In this document: positions 1-8,666 of the stretch, piece by piece
Layout: every line of letters begins with the position of its first letter
Position numbering within the stretch: position 1 is the stretch's first letter
Assembly: GCF_000585215.1 (NCBI RefSeq)
Contig: NZ_AONC01000052.1
Coordinates: 1 to 64,000, forward strand
Direction: 5' to 3'
From: Imhoffiella purpurea
Lineage (GTDB): Bacteria; Pseudomonadota; Gammaproteobacteria; Chromatiales; Chromatiaceae
Length of the DNA stretch: 64,000 bases
Notes under the pieces: model-generated
Databases searched by the model: none
What the model saw: only the letters and a program-made list of their open reading frames with translations
What the model was told of the DNA's origin: nothing
Program-made: the position numbers and the translations under genes

Positions 1-614
1 AGGTTATGCGCGAGCGTCGTCAGGGGCGACCGGCTCCCGTTCTGCCGCCACCTGCTGCGGCGTGAGAGCAGGGGGGAACCGAACGGATACAAGGGAACTC
101 GTTTTTGAAGCAACGTGGCTACCAAAGAAGGTGCATTCAGAGTCTTGTCCCATGTTTTCGATGCCTCGTAATAGACTTTCCCTCGGAAAACTCTCCAATT
201 TGGTAGACGCTTGCTAAGCAAAGAATCAAGTTTTCCAAGAGTGGTCTTTATCCTCACCCCGCCGGCTTGGCAGTAACTATCCCACATTGCGGCTGAACCA
301 TTCCTGGCAAGCTCCTCCTGCGCGTCATTGAAGTGATCTTCCCGGCTCCCATAAATAGAGCGTTCTTCAGTCTGTAAAGTCCAACAGCTTGCATGAAAGC
401 TATCCTTGGAGATATTGGAAAATTCGTCATCCTTCAACCTTTTCAAGAAATCAAATCGCGTTCCTTCGTAAGAGTCTGGCCATTCTGTTATTCTTGAAAG
501 CCTTATTCTTTTGAATTGCAGAAAATACAGAAAACTCTCAATAGGCATGTACCGATATAGGGGCGTGTCAAGCGGCAAATCCATTTCGCTCTCGAACAAG
601 CATACTTCCGACAT
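1..614 (-). CDS. DUF2971-type protein, 3' end beyond the window
   Basis: An open frame reads from an ATG at 614 leftwards without a stop to base 3, giving about 204 codons of an incomplete gene. GAGGGGTG lies just upstream of the ATG as a ribosome binding site. The protein has a short acidic start, then the pattern LYRYMPIESFLYFL followed by RLSRITEWPDSYEG, then CWTLQ, MWDSY, GVRIKT and FRGKVYY. This is the usual order in DUF2971 proteins (a short-strand alpha/beta family often found on islands). Its biochemical role is unknown. The last ~35 residues, after a run of six G in the plus strand near 71-76, look less family-like, so a frameshift there is possible. Base composition is lower in GC than the chromosome to the right, in keeping with the island setting. 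Confidence 0.6.
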   Translation of the reverse strand, partial: MSEVCLFESEMDLPLDTPLYRYMPIESFLYFLQFKRIRLSRITEWPDSYEGTRFDFLKRLKDDEFSNISKDSFHASCWTLQTEERSIYGSREDHFNDAQEELARNGSAAMWDSYCQAGGVRIKTTLGKLDSLLSKRLPNWRVFRGKVYYEASKTWDKTLNAPSLVATLLQKRVPLYPFGSPLLSRRSRWRQNGSRSPLTTLAHN

Positions 615-848
615 AATCACCCCTCACGGTTTCTACTATGTGGCCTAACGTGAAGCCTAAGTAAGCGTCCATCAACTGTTTCCCGATTTACAGGCACCCG
701 GCAGGTGAGAGTCGGGAACTTGTTGTTGGACACCTCCTAAGCCGGGGCGTGCTGCGCCCATGATGACGCCGAACACAACACGCCAAACTCGACGGCACAG
801 TACGGGCTCGGCTTTAGGCGCTTTTTGACGTCCGAGTGCTTGTGATTG

Positions 849-1658
849 TTATGTGATATTCTGCAGTTTTGCTGGTAACCATCGTTTTTTGTCCGCAAGC
901 CCTTTTGGTAAAATTCTTTCAATAGGCTCTTTGCCAGCGATTATTTCTTCAATTATTGGATGTTCTGGATTTTTTCGGCCTAGAGTGCTTGGGCCATAGA
1001 AGTATCCATAACCATTATGGTCAGCATTAAATCTATTGTTGATAGCTTCTATGATTTCTGCTGCATTATCAAAGTAGAAATCACCGAAATGGACATTAGT
1101 GCTCCACAGAACACCATAGCCTTTGATGTTTTTATCAAATAATGCTTTTACATTTAACTCGCATCTCTGAATCCAATAAGCCCAATTAACCACTTCAAGA
1201 CCTGTTTCTTCTTCTACTATTTTCTTTTTTCTGAATGGTTCATGTTTTGGTGGGCCGTACCGCGATATTGCAAAATGTGATGGACCATCAAATTCAATAA
1301 ACAGGCTCTTGCCTTGATAAGTGATTTTAAGATCCATTTTAAATCTTTTAACTTTTACCTGTCTTTCAATATCGCATCCAGGTAATGCTTTATGAATAAT
1401 GGACAGCAATAAGAGTTCATCAAGGCTCGAAGACTCTACTGGAGGGGCATTGGTTATTTGGCCGCTATACCACGCTTTTTGTACTTTTTTTTCATCGACT
1501 GCCTCAACGCCATCAACATCTCTGAATTTCAAGACATCTAGGTCGGCATCATTTACCCCAAGAATTTTTTTTATATCTTCTTTTGACAGGAAGGAGCCAA
1601 CAGAAGAATCGCTGTTTGAAAGGCTAAATGCCCCTTGTGCTTTTCCTAATATTGCCAT
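849..1658 (-). CDS. AT-rich island protein with a PD-(D/E)XK-like core
   Basis: A 269-residue frame with AGGA a few bases before its ATG. Codon use is AT-rich, unlike the rest of the window, which points to recent transfer. The family is not recognised with certainty. In the middle (about residues 105-130) the pattern FKMDLKITYQGKSLFIEFDG followed by PSHF has an Asp, a beta hairpin and an E-x-D pair. It resembles the core of VSR/PD-(D/E)XK nuclease folds used by restriction, repair and defence enzymes. A KKK run (about 144-146) and a VVNWAYWIQRCE stretch follow. The N-terminal 60 residues could be a separate small helical domain. Placed between a DUF2971 gene and an integrase, it is plausibly cargo of the island. 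The nuclease assignment is inference only. Confidence 0.55.
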   Translation of the reverse strand: MAILGKAQGAFSLSNSDSSVGSFLSKEDIKKILGVNDADLDVLKFRDVDGVEAVDEKKVQKAWYSGQITNAPPVESSSLDELLLLSIIHKALPGCDIERQVKVKRFKMDLKITYQGKSLFIEFDGPSHFAISRYGPPKHEPFRKKKIVEEETGLEVVNWAYWIQRCELNVKALFDKNIKGYGVLWSTNVHFGDFYFDNAAEIIEAINNRFNADHNGYGYFYGPSTLGRKNPEHPIIEEIIAGKEPIERILPKGLADKKRWLPAKLQNIT

Positions 1659-1788
1659 TCCTCGTTCCTTTTACTCACATAAAGCCAAATTTCAGCCGGC
1701 CGCCACGCTGAAGCATATAAAAAAACGGCAAGGCATACGCGGCTCGGCTGTAATTTTTTGTGGTACGCCAGGCAGATAGCGAAGCCCG

Positions 1789-2110
1789 GTGATCCGACGT
1801 GGGTACGGTACGGTAAATGGCGAGGTTGTGCAGAGAAAGTTCATGTCCTTATCCGGGGAGATCTGTCTTGCGAGCGGTCCGTGTGGCTATGGGAGTCGAA
1901 CTGAGGCCCAGTCCGAAAGGGTTGGAATTGCCATCGAACCCTACGGGTGCTGTGGTCGCCAGGGGAGCCGGACTGAGGGCCGACGCGAAAGCGCCGGAAT
2001 CACCACCGGACCCTACCGTGACTCGGGCAGCGCGTCGGGTGGCAACGCTCGGCGTGATGGGACAGAAGTCAGCAGAGGGCATAGTAGCCAAACGCTTACC
2101 TTAATGGGTG
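1789..2110 (+). mobile_element. possible remnant of a group II intron (5' part, no reverse transcriptase)
   Basis: The plus strand carries GTCAGCAGAGGGCATAGTAG at about 2069-2088. This closely resembles a sequence that I recall lying just upstream of, or encoding the N-terminus (KSAEGIV) of, many bacterial group II intron reverse transcriptases. No reverse transcriptase frame follows and I see no domain V hairpin, so at most a scrap remains. The upstream sequence could be intron domain I, but I did not fold it. Recognition is from memory of the motif, so this call is tentative. Confidence 0.35.
1891..2034 (+). repeat. 72-bp imperfect tandem repeat, two copies
   Basis: Copy 1 starts at 1891 (GGGAGTCGAACTGAGG) and copy 2 at 1963 (GGGAGCCGGACTGAGG). 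Both end in CCCTAC followed by a GTG/TGG-rich tail. The period is exactly 72 bp. Differences cluster in paired blocks (TCGAAC versus CCGGAC at two places within each unit), which hints at structure-preserving change. It lies inside the suspected group II intron remnant. Confidence 0.7.
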
Positions 2111-2669
2111 GGACAGGGTGAAGTCGCCATTTTCGGCTTGTCCGGGTGTCGAGCCAATGAGGCAGGCACACACGATTAAGCTCTTTCAACGATCGCTTTA
2201 AAAGCCCAAAAGAGGGTTGCGCATAGCCCGTTGCTAAAGCAAAAAACAGTCCATCCCCGATGACATCGCCTGATGCGCCTTTGTGATTTTGCATTCAGCG
2301 TTGCCGATTTGTGTTGTTATCGCTCAATGCATTGATCTAGAGCATGATCCTGGAGTCAGAGAACACCCCATTGCCCGTTGTGAGTATATTGCCTTGGGCG
2401 GCTTTGTTGGAGTGCAAGAAGGGAAGGGAGAGGGAAGGTCCAAACGCTCTTAGATACCCATAGAGTCGAATCTAGAGGGACAGATTAGACCAAGGGTGCC
2501 TGGACTTGGAATCGATCCGTACCAATGAAAGCTGATCTTGGATCTTCTTCAGGAGGGGAATTCAAGCGGCAATGGATATACCCTTTCAAGCCATTAAGTA
2601 TATGATTGAAAAGATATATCGAGAGTGAGAGTAAGGGTAAGAGTGAGCACGTCCCTGTGATCTGCATCC

Positions 2670-3647
2670 TTATAAGCGGTGAACGAGGGTCTCGGCGCGG
2701 ATGTGTGTGTAGCGTTTCAGCATCCGGAGATCCTTGTGTCCGGTGATTGAACTAACCTCCATCGTGTTGAATCCCTTCTCGAAGAACCTTGATGTCGCCT
2801 CGTGCCTGAGATCGTGGAGGTGAAGATCCTCGATTCCGACTCTCTTGCATGCTCTTCTGAAAGCCTGTGAGATGCTATGAGGTTGTCCACCCCATACTAA
2901 CCCTTCATCCTGGCGGGGAAGAGCGTTGAGGGCTTCCAGGGCTTTCTGGGACAATGGAATCGTCCTAGGGGTGTCGGTCTTGGTCTTCGGAATGTGCAGG
3001 ATCCGAGACGCCCAGTTGATATGACCCCATTGCATGTTGCAAATTTCCCCGCGTCTCATGCCTGTTTCGATGGCAAATATGACGAGAGCTTTCATTCGCG
3101 GGTTATGTTCGAGGGCTTGCAGAATGCTCTGTTCCTCTTCCTCGGAGATTCTTCGATCCCTGCCTGGAGGACTCACTGGCATCTTGATGTGAGTGATAGG
3201 GTTCCCGTGAGGAAGGTTGATCCCCCAGCACTTTATGGCAGCACTGAGCACGCGACTGAGCAATCCCAGTTCTTTCGAAACAGATCCTGGGCTGACCAGT
3301 TCTAATCTGATGTCTCGATATCTGGAAATTTGGGAGGGGGAGAGGCTCGCAAGGGATAACTTACCGAGATGTTGGTTCAGCGTTGCGAGACGGTAGGGAT
3401 CAGACGTCAGAGCCGTGCTGGAGAGTCGGGGGAGAATTTCCGTCTGGTAGCGTTCGAGAACTTCAGAAAGGGTGTGCTGTTGTGCTTGGGATGTGTCGAG
3501 AAACACCCCTCGCTCTATCCTCGATTCAACGGTTTTCGCCCAAGTCAAAGCATCCGACTTTTTGGCGAAAGATTTTGTGAGGGGGGGGTGACCTTTCTTG
3601 CGGATTTGAACGTGGTATCGATCGCCACGCTTGCGAATGGTCGCCAC
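2670..3647 (-). CDS. tyrosine-recombinase integrase of a genomic island
   Basis: A 325-residue phage-type integrase of the tyrosine recombinase family. An N-terminal arm/SAM-like core-binding part (about 55-150) is followed by the catalytic domain. The catalytic set is visible: Arg198 in ETGMRRGE, Lys221 in IPKTKT, His278 and Arg281 in HDLRH, His304 in ITGHKD and the nucleophile Tyr313 in KRYTH. The start is taken as GTG at 3647 because GGAGGT lies 6 bases upstream and the protein then begins ATIRKRGDRYHVQ, as related integrases do. An ATG at 3659 would add four residues but overlaps that site. The gene faces away from the 3' end of a tRNA-Arg gene 88 bp upstream, the standard arrangement for an island integrated at a tRNA. 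No second copy of the tRNA end is seen to the left, so the far attachment site lies outside the window. Confidence 0.93.
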   Translation of the reverse strand: MATIRKRGDRYHVQIRKKGHPPLTKSFAKKSDALTWAKTVESRIERGVFLDTSQAQQHTLSEVLERYQTEILPRLSSTALTSDPYRLATLNQHLGKLSLASLSPSQISRYRDIRLELVSPGSVSKELGLLSRVLSAAIKCWGINLPHGNPITHIKMPVSPPGRDRRISEEEEQSILQALEHNPRMKALVIFAIETGMRRGEICNMQWGHINWASRILHIPKTKTDTPRTIPLSQKALEALNALPRQDEGLVWGGQPHSISQAFRRACKRVGIEDLHLHDLRHEATSRFFEKGFNTMEVSSITGHKDLRMLKRYTHIRAETLVHRL

Positions 3648-3735
3648 GATAACCTCCAATGTGCCAGGAGTGTGCCATTGGAGATTGACCGTTACAGGCT
3701 GGATTGCCTAAGTCTTTGATTGGACTATTCTTAAT

Positions 3736-3812
3736 TGGCGCGCCCGACAGGATTCGAACCTGTGACCCCTGCCTTCGGAGGGCAGTACTCTATCCAGCTG
3801 AGCTACGGGCGC
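3736..3812 (-). tRNA. tRNA-Arg (anticodon CCG), CCA encoded
   Basis: Reading the minus strand from 3812, the acceptor GCGCCCG pairs with CGGGCGC near 3740. The anticodon arm CTGCC/GGCAG encloses loop CTCCGAA, giving anticodon CCG. The T loop reads GGTTCGAATCC. The discriminator G is followed by an encoded CCA at 3738-3736. The total is 77 nt. Its 3' end faces the integrase, marking it as the island insertion site. Confidence 0.96.
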
Positions 3813-3821
3813 CTTGGACGA

Positions 3822-3850
3822 ATTATCGCGGTTGAGCCCACGTCCGTCAA
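3822..3850 (-). promoter_or_regulatory. sigma-70 promoter of tRNA-Arg
   Basis: On the minus strand TTGACG (3850-3845) and GATAAT (3827-3822) are separated by 17 bp and end 9 bp before the mature tRNA. An AT-rich stretch (GAATTAAAAACTTA) sits just upstream like an UP element. Because the integrase follows on the same strand, read-through from this promoter could also reach it. Confidence 0.8.
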
Positions 3851-3905
3851 AGGTAAGTTTTTAATTCTACCCCAGCAGTCTAGTCCATGGCCATTTCTTT
3901 CGCAC

Positions 3906-5912
3906 TCAGCGGCTGTTCAGCAATCCCTTCATCATGTGCAGATGGCTCAAGCCTCGGGCCTTGCGGTCTTCCGGGGATTCGGGACGCTCATCGCCCCAGT
4001 CCAGATCCTCGCGCGGGAGTTCGTTCAGGAAGCGGCTGGGCGCGCTCGGTATCCATTCGCCATAGCGTTTGCGGCGCTTGGTCAGGGTGAATGCGAGCGC
4101 TTGGCGCGCCCGGGTGATTCCTACGTAGGCCAGGCGGCGCTCCTCCTCGATGCCGTCCTCCTCGATACTGGTGCGGTGCGGCAGCAGCTCTTCCTCCATG
4201 CCGACCAGGAAGACATGCGGGAATTCCAGTCCCTTGGCCGCGTGCAGTGTCATGAGATGCACCCGGTCGCCGCCCGATTCCTCGTCCTGACGCTCCAGCA
4301 CGTCCATCAGGGTCAGGTGCCCGACCATGTCGGCCAGACTCTTGTCCTGGAAGTCGCCCTTGTGGAGCTTGCCGAGCCAGCCGATGAGATCGGTGACGTT
4401 CTCGAAGCGGCGGTCGGCGACGGCCTGGCTCGAGGCGTTCTCGCGCAGCCACCCGGCATAGCCGATGCTGTCGACCAGTGCGCGCAGACCGACGGACGGA
4501 TCCGATTCCAGACCCCGGCGATGCGAGTCGATCAATTGGAGAAAGGCGCCCAGCCGCTCGCGCTGACGCGCCCCGAGATGCTCGCTCAGACCCTGTGCCC
4601 TGCAGGTCTCGAGCAGGCTCGTCTCGTTGGCGCGGGCATATTCGGCCAGACGTTCGAGCGTGGTCGGGCCGATCTCGCGGCGCGGCGTGTTGACGATGCG
4701 CAGAAAGGCCGCGTCGTCCTCCGGGTTCGCCAGCAGCCGCAGATAGGCCATGACGTCCTTGATCTCGGTGCGGGCGAAGAAGGAGGTTCCGCCGCTCAGG
4801 AAGTAGGGGATGCTGTGCTCGCGCAGGGCCTTCTCGAACTGACGGGCCTGGTGGTTGCCCCGGTAGAGGATGGCCATGTCGCCGAACGACCTGTCCTCGG
4901 CATACTTGAGATGGAGGATCTCGGAGGCGACCGTCTCGGCTTCGTGCGTCTCGTCCTTGCACTGGATGACGCGCGGCTTGTCGCCCGGCCCGTGGTCGCT
5001 CCAGAGCCGCTTCTCGAAGACGTGTGGGTTGTGGGCGATCAGTGCGTTGGCCAGCCCCAGGATACGCGCGCTGGAGCGATAGTTCTGCTCCAGCATGATG
5101 ACCTTGAGTTCGGGATAGTCCTCCTTGAGCCGGGCCAGATTTTCCGGGCGCGCCCCGCGCCAGGCGTAGATGGACTGGTCGTCGTCCCCGACCACGGTGA
5201 AGGCGCCCTCGGGACCGGCGAGCTGGCGGACCAGTTCGTACTGGGCGCTGTTGGTGTCCTGGTACTCGTCGACCAGCAGATAGCGGATACGCTCGCGCCA
5301 GGACCGCAGCAGATCGGGTTGGGTCCGGAACAGCCGCGCGGGGATCAGGATGAGGTCGTCGAAATCGACCGCGTTATAGGCGCGCAGGCTGCGTTCGTAG
5401 TCCGCATAGAGCGCGGCGAGTCGCGCCTCGAAGTCGTCCTCGGCCAGGGCCTCTGCCTGACCCGGATCGACCAGGTCGTTCTTCCAGCGCGAGATCCGGT
5501 GCTGAACCGCCGGCGGGCTGATGGCATCGGCATCCCGGGCGTGACTCAGGTGCTCCTTGATCAGCGACTCCGAATCCTGGGCGTCCAGCAGCGAAAAGCC
5601 CTGGCGCAGCCCCGCCCGCTCGGGCTCGCGTCTGAGGATGTTCAGCCCCAGGGTATGGAAGGTCGAGATGGTCAGTCCGCGCGTCTTGACGTCCTTGAGC
5701 TGCTGACTCACGCGCTCGCGCATCTCCCGTGCCGCCTTGTTGGTGAAGGTGACGGCGCAGATGTGGCGCGGCGACAGCCCCTTGCTGCCGATCAGATGGG
5801 CGATCTTCTGGGTGATGACGCGGGTCTTGCCCGAGCCGGCCCCCGCCAGGACCAGGAGAGGTCCGTCGGTATGGCGAACGGCTTCGAGCTGTCGGGGATT
5901 GAGTCCGGACAT
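3906..5912 (-). CDS. rep: ATP-dependent DNA helicase Rep
   Basis: An SF1A 3'-5' helicase of about 668 residues, close to Rep (~673). It unwinds DNA at stalled forks and displaces bound proteins. Visible motifs are Q motif LNPRQLEAV (4-12), Walker A AGAGSGKT (23-30), the TFTNKAA block, DEYQDTN (motif II), [13 protein letters not shown] (III), EQNYRS (IV), [13 protein letters not shown] (V) and YVGITRARQ (VI). The tail [15 protein letters not shown] with a following DLDW is characteristic of Rep rather than UvrD or PcrA. The frame extends upstream to 6044, but family alignment favours ATG 5912. An in-frame ATG at 5948 is an alternative with a better purine-rich leader. It is divergent from the DUF2782 gene. 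Confidence 0.95.
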   Translation of the reverse strand: MSGLNPRQLEAVRHTDGPLLVLAGAGSGKTRVITQKIAHLIGSKGLSPRHICAVTFTNKAAREMRERVSQQLKDVKTRGLTISTFHTLGLNILRREPERAGLRQGFSLLDAQDSESLIKEHLSHARDADAISPPAVQHRISRWKNDLVDPGQAEALAEDDFEARLAALYADYERSLRAYNAVDFDDLILIPARLFRTQPDLLRSWRERIRYLLVDEYQDTNSAQYELVRQLAGPEGAFTVVGDDDQSIYAWRGARPENLARLKEDYPELKVIMLEQNYRSSARILGLANALIAHNPHVFEKRLWSDHGPGDKPRVIQCKDETHEAETVASEILHLKYAEDRSFGDMAILYRGNHQARQFEKALREHSIPYFLSGGTSFFARTEIKDVMAYLRLLANPEDDAAFLRIVNTPRREIGPTTLERLAEYARANETSLLETCRAQGLSEHLGARQRERLGAFLQLIDSHRRGLESDPSVGLRALVDSIGYAGWLRENASSQAVADRRFENVTDLIGWLGKLHKGDFQDKSLADMVGHLTLMDVLERQDEESGGDRVHLMTLHAAKGLEFPHVFLVGMEEELLPHRTSIEEDGIEEERRLAYVGITRARQALAFTLTKRRKRYGEWIPSAPSRFLNELPREDLDWGDERPESPEDRKARGLSHLHMMKGLLNSR

Positions 5913-6058
5913 TCGGGGAGAGACATGGGTGGGGTTGACGGGACGCATCCGAGCGGATCCCCGATTATGCCCGAGTCCAGGCCGCCATGCTCGGCGAGCA
6001 ATCGGGCGGCGTTCGTAATACCATTCGAGTCTGTTCTTCGCCACGCAATGGTGACTCT

Positions 6059-6409
6059 GTGTTCAGCCGAATCCTATCCATTCTGGTCCTGTCGGTCGCG
6101 TTCGGGACCCTCCATGCTCAAGAAGAGGGGGCGCCGCCCGCCGAGAGCGGTTTCCTGCAGGCGCCGACGGTCGAGCCTTCGCCGCTGACCGGCGAGCCCG
6201 TCGAGCCGGACATCACCATCAAGGAATCCGGGGATGAGCTGATCTACGAATACCGGGTGCGCGGTGTGCTCTACATGGTGAGGGTGCAGCCGCAGATCGG
6301 TCCTCCCTATTATCTCTACGATCTCAATGGGGACGGAAAAATCGATGCCGAGGATCGCTCGTCACGCAATACGGCCGTGCCCCAATGGATTCTGTTTCAG
6401 TGGGATTGA
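6059..6409 (+). CDS. DUF2782 family exported protein
   Basis: A small protein (about 116 residues) with an N-terminal signal peptide: [19 protein letters not shown], with cleavage expected after HAQ or LHA. A proline-rich spacer follows, then the DUF2782 core [19 protein letters not shown] with LYMVRVQPQ and [15 protein letters not shown]. This family occurs in Gammaproteobacteria, often near polA, rep or thrB; its function is unknown. The start is set at GTG 6059 because it places the signal peptide at the N-terminus. No strong ribosome site is visible, and the frame is open further upstream. Confidence 0.75.
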   Translation: MFSRILSILVLSVAFGTLHAQEEGAPPAESGFLQAPTVEPSPLTGEPVEPDITIKESGDELIYEYRVRGVLYMVRVQPQIGPPYYLYDLNGDGKIDAEDRSSRNTAVPQWILFQWD

Positions 6410-6452
6410 TCCGGCTGCCCCAAGGCGTCTCGGCCTTGCAGCAGTGCCGGAT
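6409..6452. terminator. two-tier stem-loop after the DUF2782 gene
   Basis: An outer stem ATCCGGC (6409-6415) pairs with GCCGGAT (6446-6452), and an inner stem CAAGGC (6421-6426) pairs with GCCTTG (6433-6438). It overlaps the stop codon. There is no U tract, so termination may be weak or Rho-assisted. Confidence 0.4.
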
Positions 6453-6636
6453 GCGGACTACTGCGGTCGAGTGCCGATGGGGATAGGGTGATAGGGGGCG
6501 GCGGCTTGCGCCTGGTCGGGGGGCGCCATGCATCCTGCGGTGGGCGCAAGAGCCCTGTCCATGTCGGTAAGAGGAGTCGGGTGGAGCGTCGGATCTCTAG
6601 CTGGCTGCGATGGTTTCCGTCTGCCGAGTTCGTGGA

Positions 6637-6990
6637 TCAGGCGAGGGTCGGTTGTCCTGCATAGGGAGCGCCATGGGCCATGAGCCTGCCCGGCATATCC
6701 GTCAGCCTCGAGAGCTGCTCCAGATCGGGCTGCGGGTCGCGGAACTGGACGCCGATGCCGGACGCATCCTGATGCGACACGACCGCGGGGATCAGCCAGT
6801 CCCGCCCTCCTTCGTGGAACTCTAGCGTGACCATGGTTCCCTTCGGCAGGGTCAGGTTGCGGACCCCCAGATACATCCCTCTTTCGGAGATGTCGCGTCC
6901 CTGGGCGCTGAAGAAGCGCCGCTTGCGGTATTGGATCTGTACCTGGATTTCGCCCGGGTGTCGGATGCCGTAGCGATGCTCGGTCGTCAT
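6637..6990 (-). CDS. PilZ-domain protein
   Basis: About 117 residues that are almost entirely a PilZ domain. It shows the RHPGEIQVQI start, an RDISERGMYL block (the D/N-x-S-x-x-G c-di-GMP pocket motif, with an upstream Arg), TLPKGTMVTLEF, and a GIGVQFRD end. PilZ proteins bind c-di-GMP and act as effectors on motility or exopolysaccharide systems. The start is ATG 6990 because GAGGAG lies about 10 bases upstream; an upstream ATG at 7053 lacks this. Three c-di-GMP metabolising enzymes are encoded at 32-51 kb, but no partner is adjacent. Confidence 0.85.
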   Translation of the reverse strand: MTTEHRYGIRHPGEIQVQIQYRKRRFFSAQGRDISERGMYLGVRNLTLPKGTMVTLEFHEGGRDWLIPAVVSHQDASGIGVQFRDPQPDLEQLSRLTDMPGRLMAHGAPYAGQPTLA

Positions 6991-7173
6991 GATGGGGTCA
7001 CTCCTCATCGGGGTTGCAATGATCTCGATCGGTATCGACTCAATCTTAGGCACCGATCTTGACCGCTCGATGCAACCCTTATGACCGATATGTGAAGGTT
7101 CGCGTCCGCCCGGAGAACGAGGGAGTCGGTGACGCTCGGTGCCTGGCGGGAGGCGGCGAGCGCGAACCCGGCG

Positions 7174-7563
7174 CTAGGGCGTGTCCTTCTGGTCCTGGTC
7201 CAGCGCCTCGGCGATCGCCTTGCGCAACGACTCGCGGGTGAAGGGCTTGGGGAGCGTGGCCCGAACGCCCAGCAGTTTGGCGGATTCCAGGTTGAACTCC
7301 AGGCTGATGGTGCGGCGTCCGCCCGAGACGGCGATGATCGGAATCCGGGCGTCCAGCTTCGCCAGTTCCATGATGAGTTCGATCCCGTCGATCTCGGGCA
7401 TCAGGATGTCCGTGATGACGAGATCCGGCGGGTCCTGCTCCACCCTCTGCAGTGCCTCGCGTCCGTTGTCGACGGCGCTCACCTCATAGCCCTCGCGACG
7501 CATCATGGCCAGGAGCATCGCCCGGAAGATCTCGTCGTCGTCCACGATCAGAACCTTGATCAT
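7174..7563 (-). CDS. single-domain response regulator of the stressosome operon
   Basis: A 129-residue receiver domain with no output domain. It has the acidic pair VDDDE (8-12), the phospho-acceptor Asp in ITDILMPEIDG (around 53), the Ser of AVSGG and the Lys of LPKPF. The ATG overlaps the kinase stop codon (ATGA), so it is translationally coupled to the histidine kinase and is its probable phosphotransfer target. With no DNA-binding or enzymatic part, its output must go through another protein. A chemosensory cluster lies directly upstream on the same strand, but a link is only a possibility. Confidence 0.92.
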   Translation of the reverse strand: MIKVLIVDDDEIFRAMLLAMMRREGYEVSAVDNGREALQRVEQDPPDLVITDILMPEIDGIELIMELAKLDARIPIIAVSGGRRTISLEFNLESAKLLGVRATLPKPFTRESLRKAIAEALDQDQKDTP

Positions 7564-8666
7564 TCGAATGTGTCCCGTTGCTTGGGGGGTGTCTCCCGGA
7601 TGGAATGGGGTTCGGAGAGGGGCGTGCCCTCGCGCTGGGTCTGCGGCAGATCGATGGTGAAGCAGGTACCGCGGCCCGGCGCGCTCGCGATCACGATCCT
7701 TCCCCGTAATTTGGCGACCAGTCCGTGAACGACCGACAGCCCCAGTCCGCTTCCCTTGCCTGGGGCCTTGGTGGTGAAGAAGGGATCGAAGACGCGCTCC
7801 CTGACCTCCTCGCTCATTCCCTCGCCGTCGTCCTCGACCGTCAGTCTGACCATGGGGAGCGAGTCCTCCGGCTTGATGAGCCGGACGTCCACCTGGATCC
7901 GTCCCCTGTGGGCGTCGACGGCATCGGCCGCGTTGATGCAGAGATTCATCACGATCTGCTGGATCTGGCTCGGTTCGGCCAGGATCCATGCCTCTCGCGC
8001 CGCCGGCGCGAAGTCGAGCCGAATGTCCGCCGCAAGCGAGACCCGCAAGAGCTTCAGCGTCTCTTGGACGAGGGGAACCGCATCGATCGGGATCGGATCG
8101 TCCTCGACCTCGCGCGCGAAGGTCAGCATGCCCGCGATCAGGTCCTTGGCGCGGAAGCTTGCCTGCTGGATATGGTTCAGATATCCATGTCCCTCCGACT
8201 CGGCGGGCAGCTCGTCGCCCAGCAGCTCGCTGAACCCCAGGATGGCGCCGAGGATATTGTTGAAATCGTGCGCGATGCCGGCCGCGAGGGTGCCGATCGC
8301 CTCCAGGCGGCGCGATTGTTCCAGGCGGGCGTTCACGATCGCCTCGGCGCGGCGCTCCAGCTGCTCGCGGAAGGCGAGGCTGTAGGCCATATGAGCCTCC
8401 ATCAGCGGTGCCGTGATGAGGTCCGCGATCTGGCCCAGCGGCAGGTCCGGATGGGCGTGGGCCAGACGGACCAGAGCCTCGTGATGCAGCTCCCCGACCT
8501 CCTCGAGCGGAATCTCGTTGGCGACCAGACGGCGTCCGAGGTCTGCCGCGTCGGCCAGTGCCGTCTCCGCCGCCAGCGGATCCTCGGCGAAGACCGCGCC
8601 CTGGAGCAGCTCGGCATAGCGCCGGATGAGGTCCGGCGGCGATTTCGGCGTACGGGTGTCATTCAT
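7560..8666 (-). CDS. histidine kinase with RsbU_N-like N-terminal domain
   Basis: This 368-residue soluble kinase has no membrane segment. Residues about 12-100 (YAELLQGAV, then ANEIPLEEVGELHHEAL, then MEAHMAYSLAF) match the layout of the RsbU N-terminal domain that binds RsbT in Bacillus. A HisKA domain follows with the phospho-acceptor His133 in GIAHDFNNIL. The HATPase_c domain follows with N box MNLCINAADA, G1 VEDDGEGM, F box FDPFFTTK and G2 GKGSGLGLS. It lies after rsbX with an 8-bp overlap and overlaps the receiver gene by ATGA. The inferred role is that free RsbT binds the N-terminus and controls autophosphorylation, replacing the RsbU phosphatase of the classic pathway. Confidence 0.9.
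   Translation of the reverse strand: MNDTRTPKSPPDLIRRYAELLQGAVFAEDPLAAETALADAADLGRRLVANEIPLEEVGELHHEALVRLAHAHPDLPLGQIADLITAPLMEAHMAYSLAFREQLERRAEAIVNARLEQSRRLEAIGTLAAGIAHDFNNILGAILGFSELLGDELPAESEGHGYLNHIQQASFRAKDLIAGMLTFAREVEDDPIPIDAVPLVQETLKLLRVSLAADIRLDFAPAAREAWILAEPSQIQQIVMNLCINAADAVDAHRGRIQVDVRLIKPEDSLPMVRLTVEDDGEGMSEEVRERVFDPFFTTKAPGKGSGLGLSVVHGLVAKLRGRIVIASAPGRGTCFTIDLPQTQREGTPLSEPHSIRETPPKQRDTFE

Larger units (their letters stand above)
1659..2669. other. about 1 kb without a convincing gene
   Basis: No frame here has both a credible start and family-like protein sequence. The stretch holds a 72-bp tandem duplication (1891-2034), a group II intron-like motif near 2066-2088 and a purine-rich low-complexity tract of GAGTGAGAGTAAGGG type around 2620-2648. 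The overlapping short frames at 1789-2294 on both strands are treated as non-coding or decayed sequence. Confidence 0.5.

Noticed and set aside
737-922. 61-residue minus-strand frame left of the AT-rich gene
   Set aside because: It overlaps the end of the 849-1658 gene, has no ribosome site and no family likeness.
1891-2034. Possible CRISPR-like repeats
   Set aside because: Only two contiguous 72-bp units with no spacers and no cas genes.
2485-2667. 60-residue minus-strand frame after the integrase
   Set aside because: Short, hydrophobic by chance in an AT-rich tract, no ribosome site and no similarity known to me.
3735-6188. 817-residue plus-strand frame opposite rep
   Set aside because: Rep on the minus strand has all helicase motifs; this frame starts inside the tRNA and shows none.
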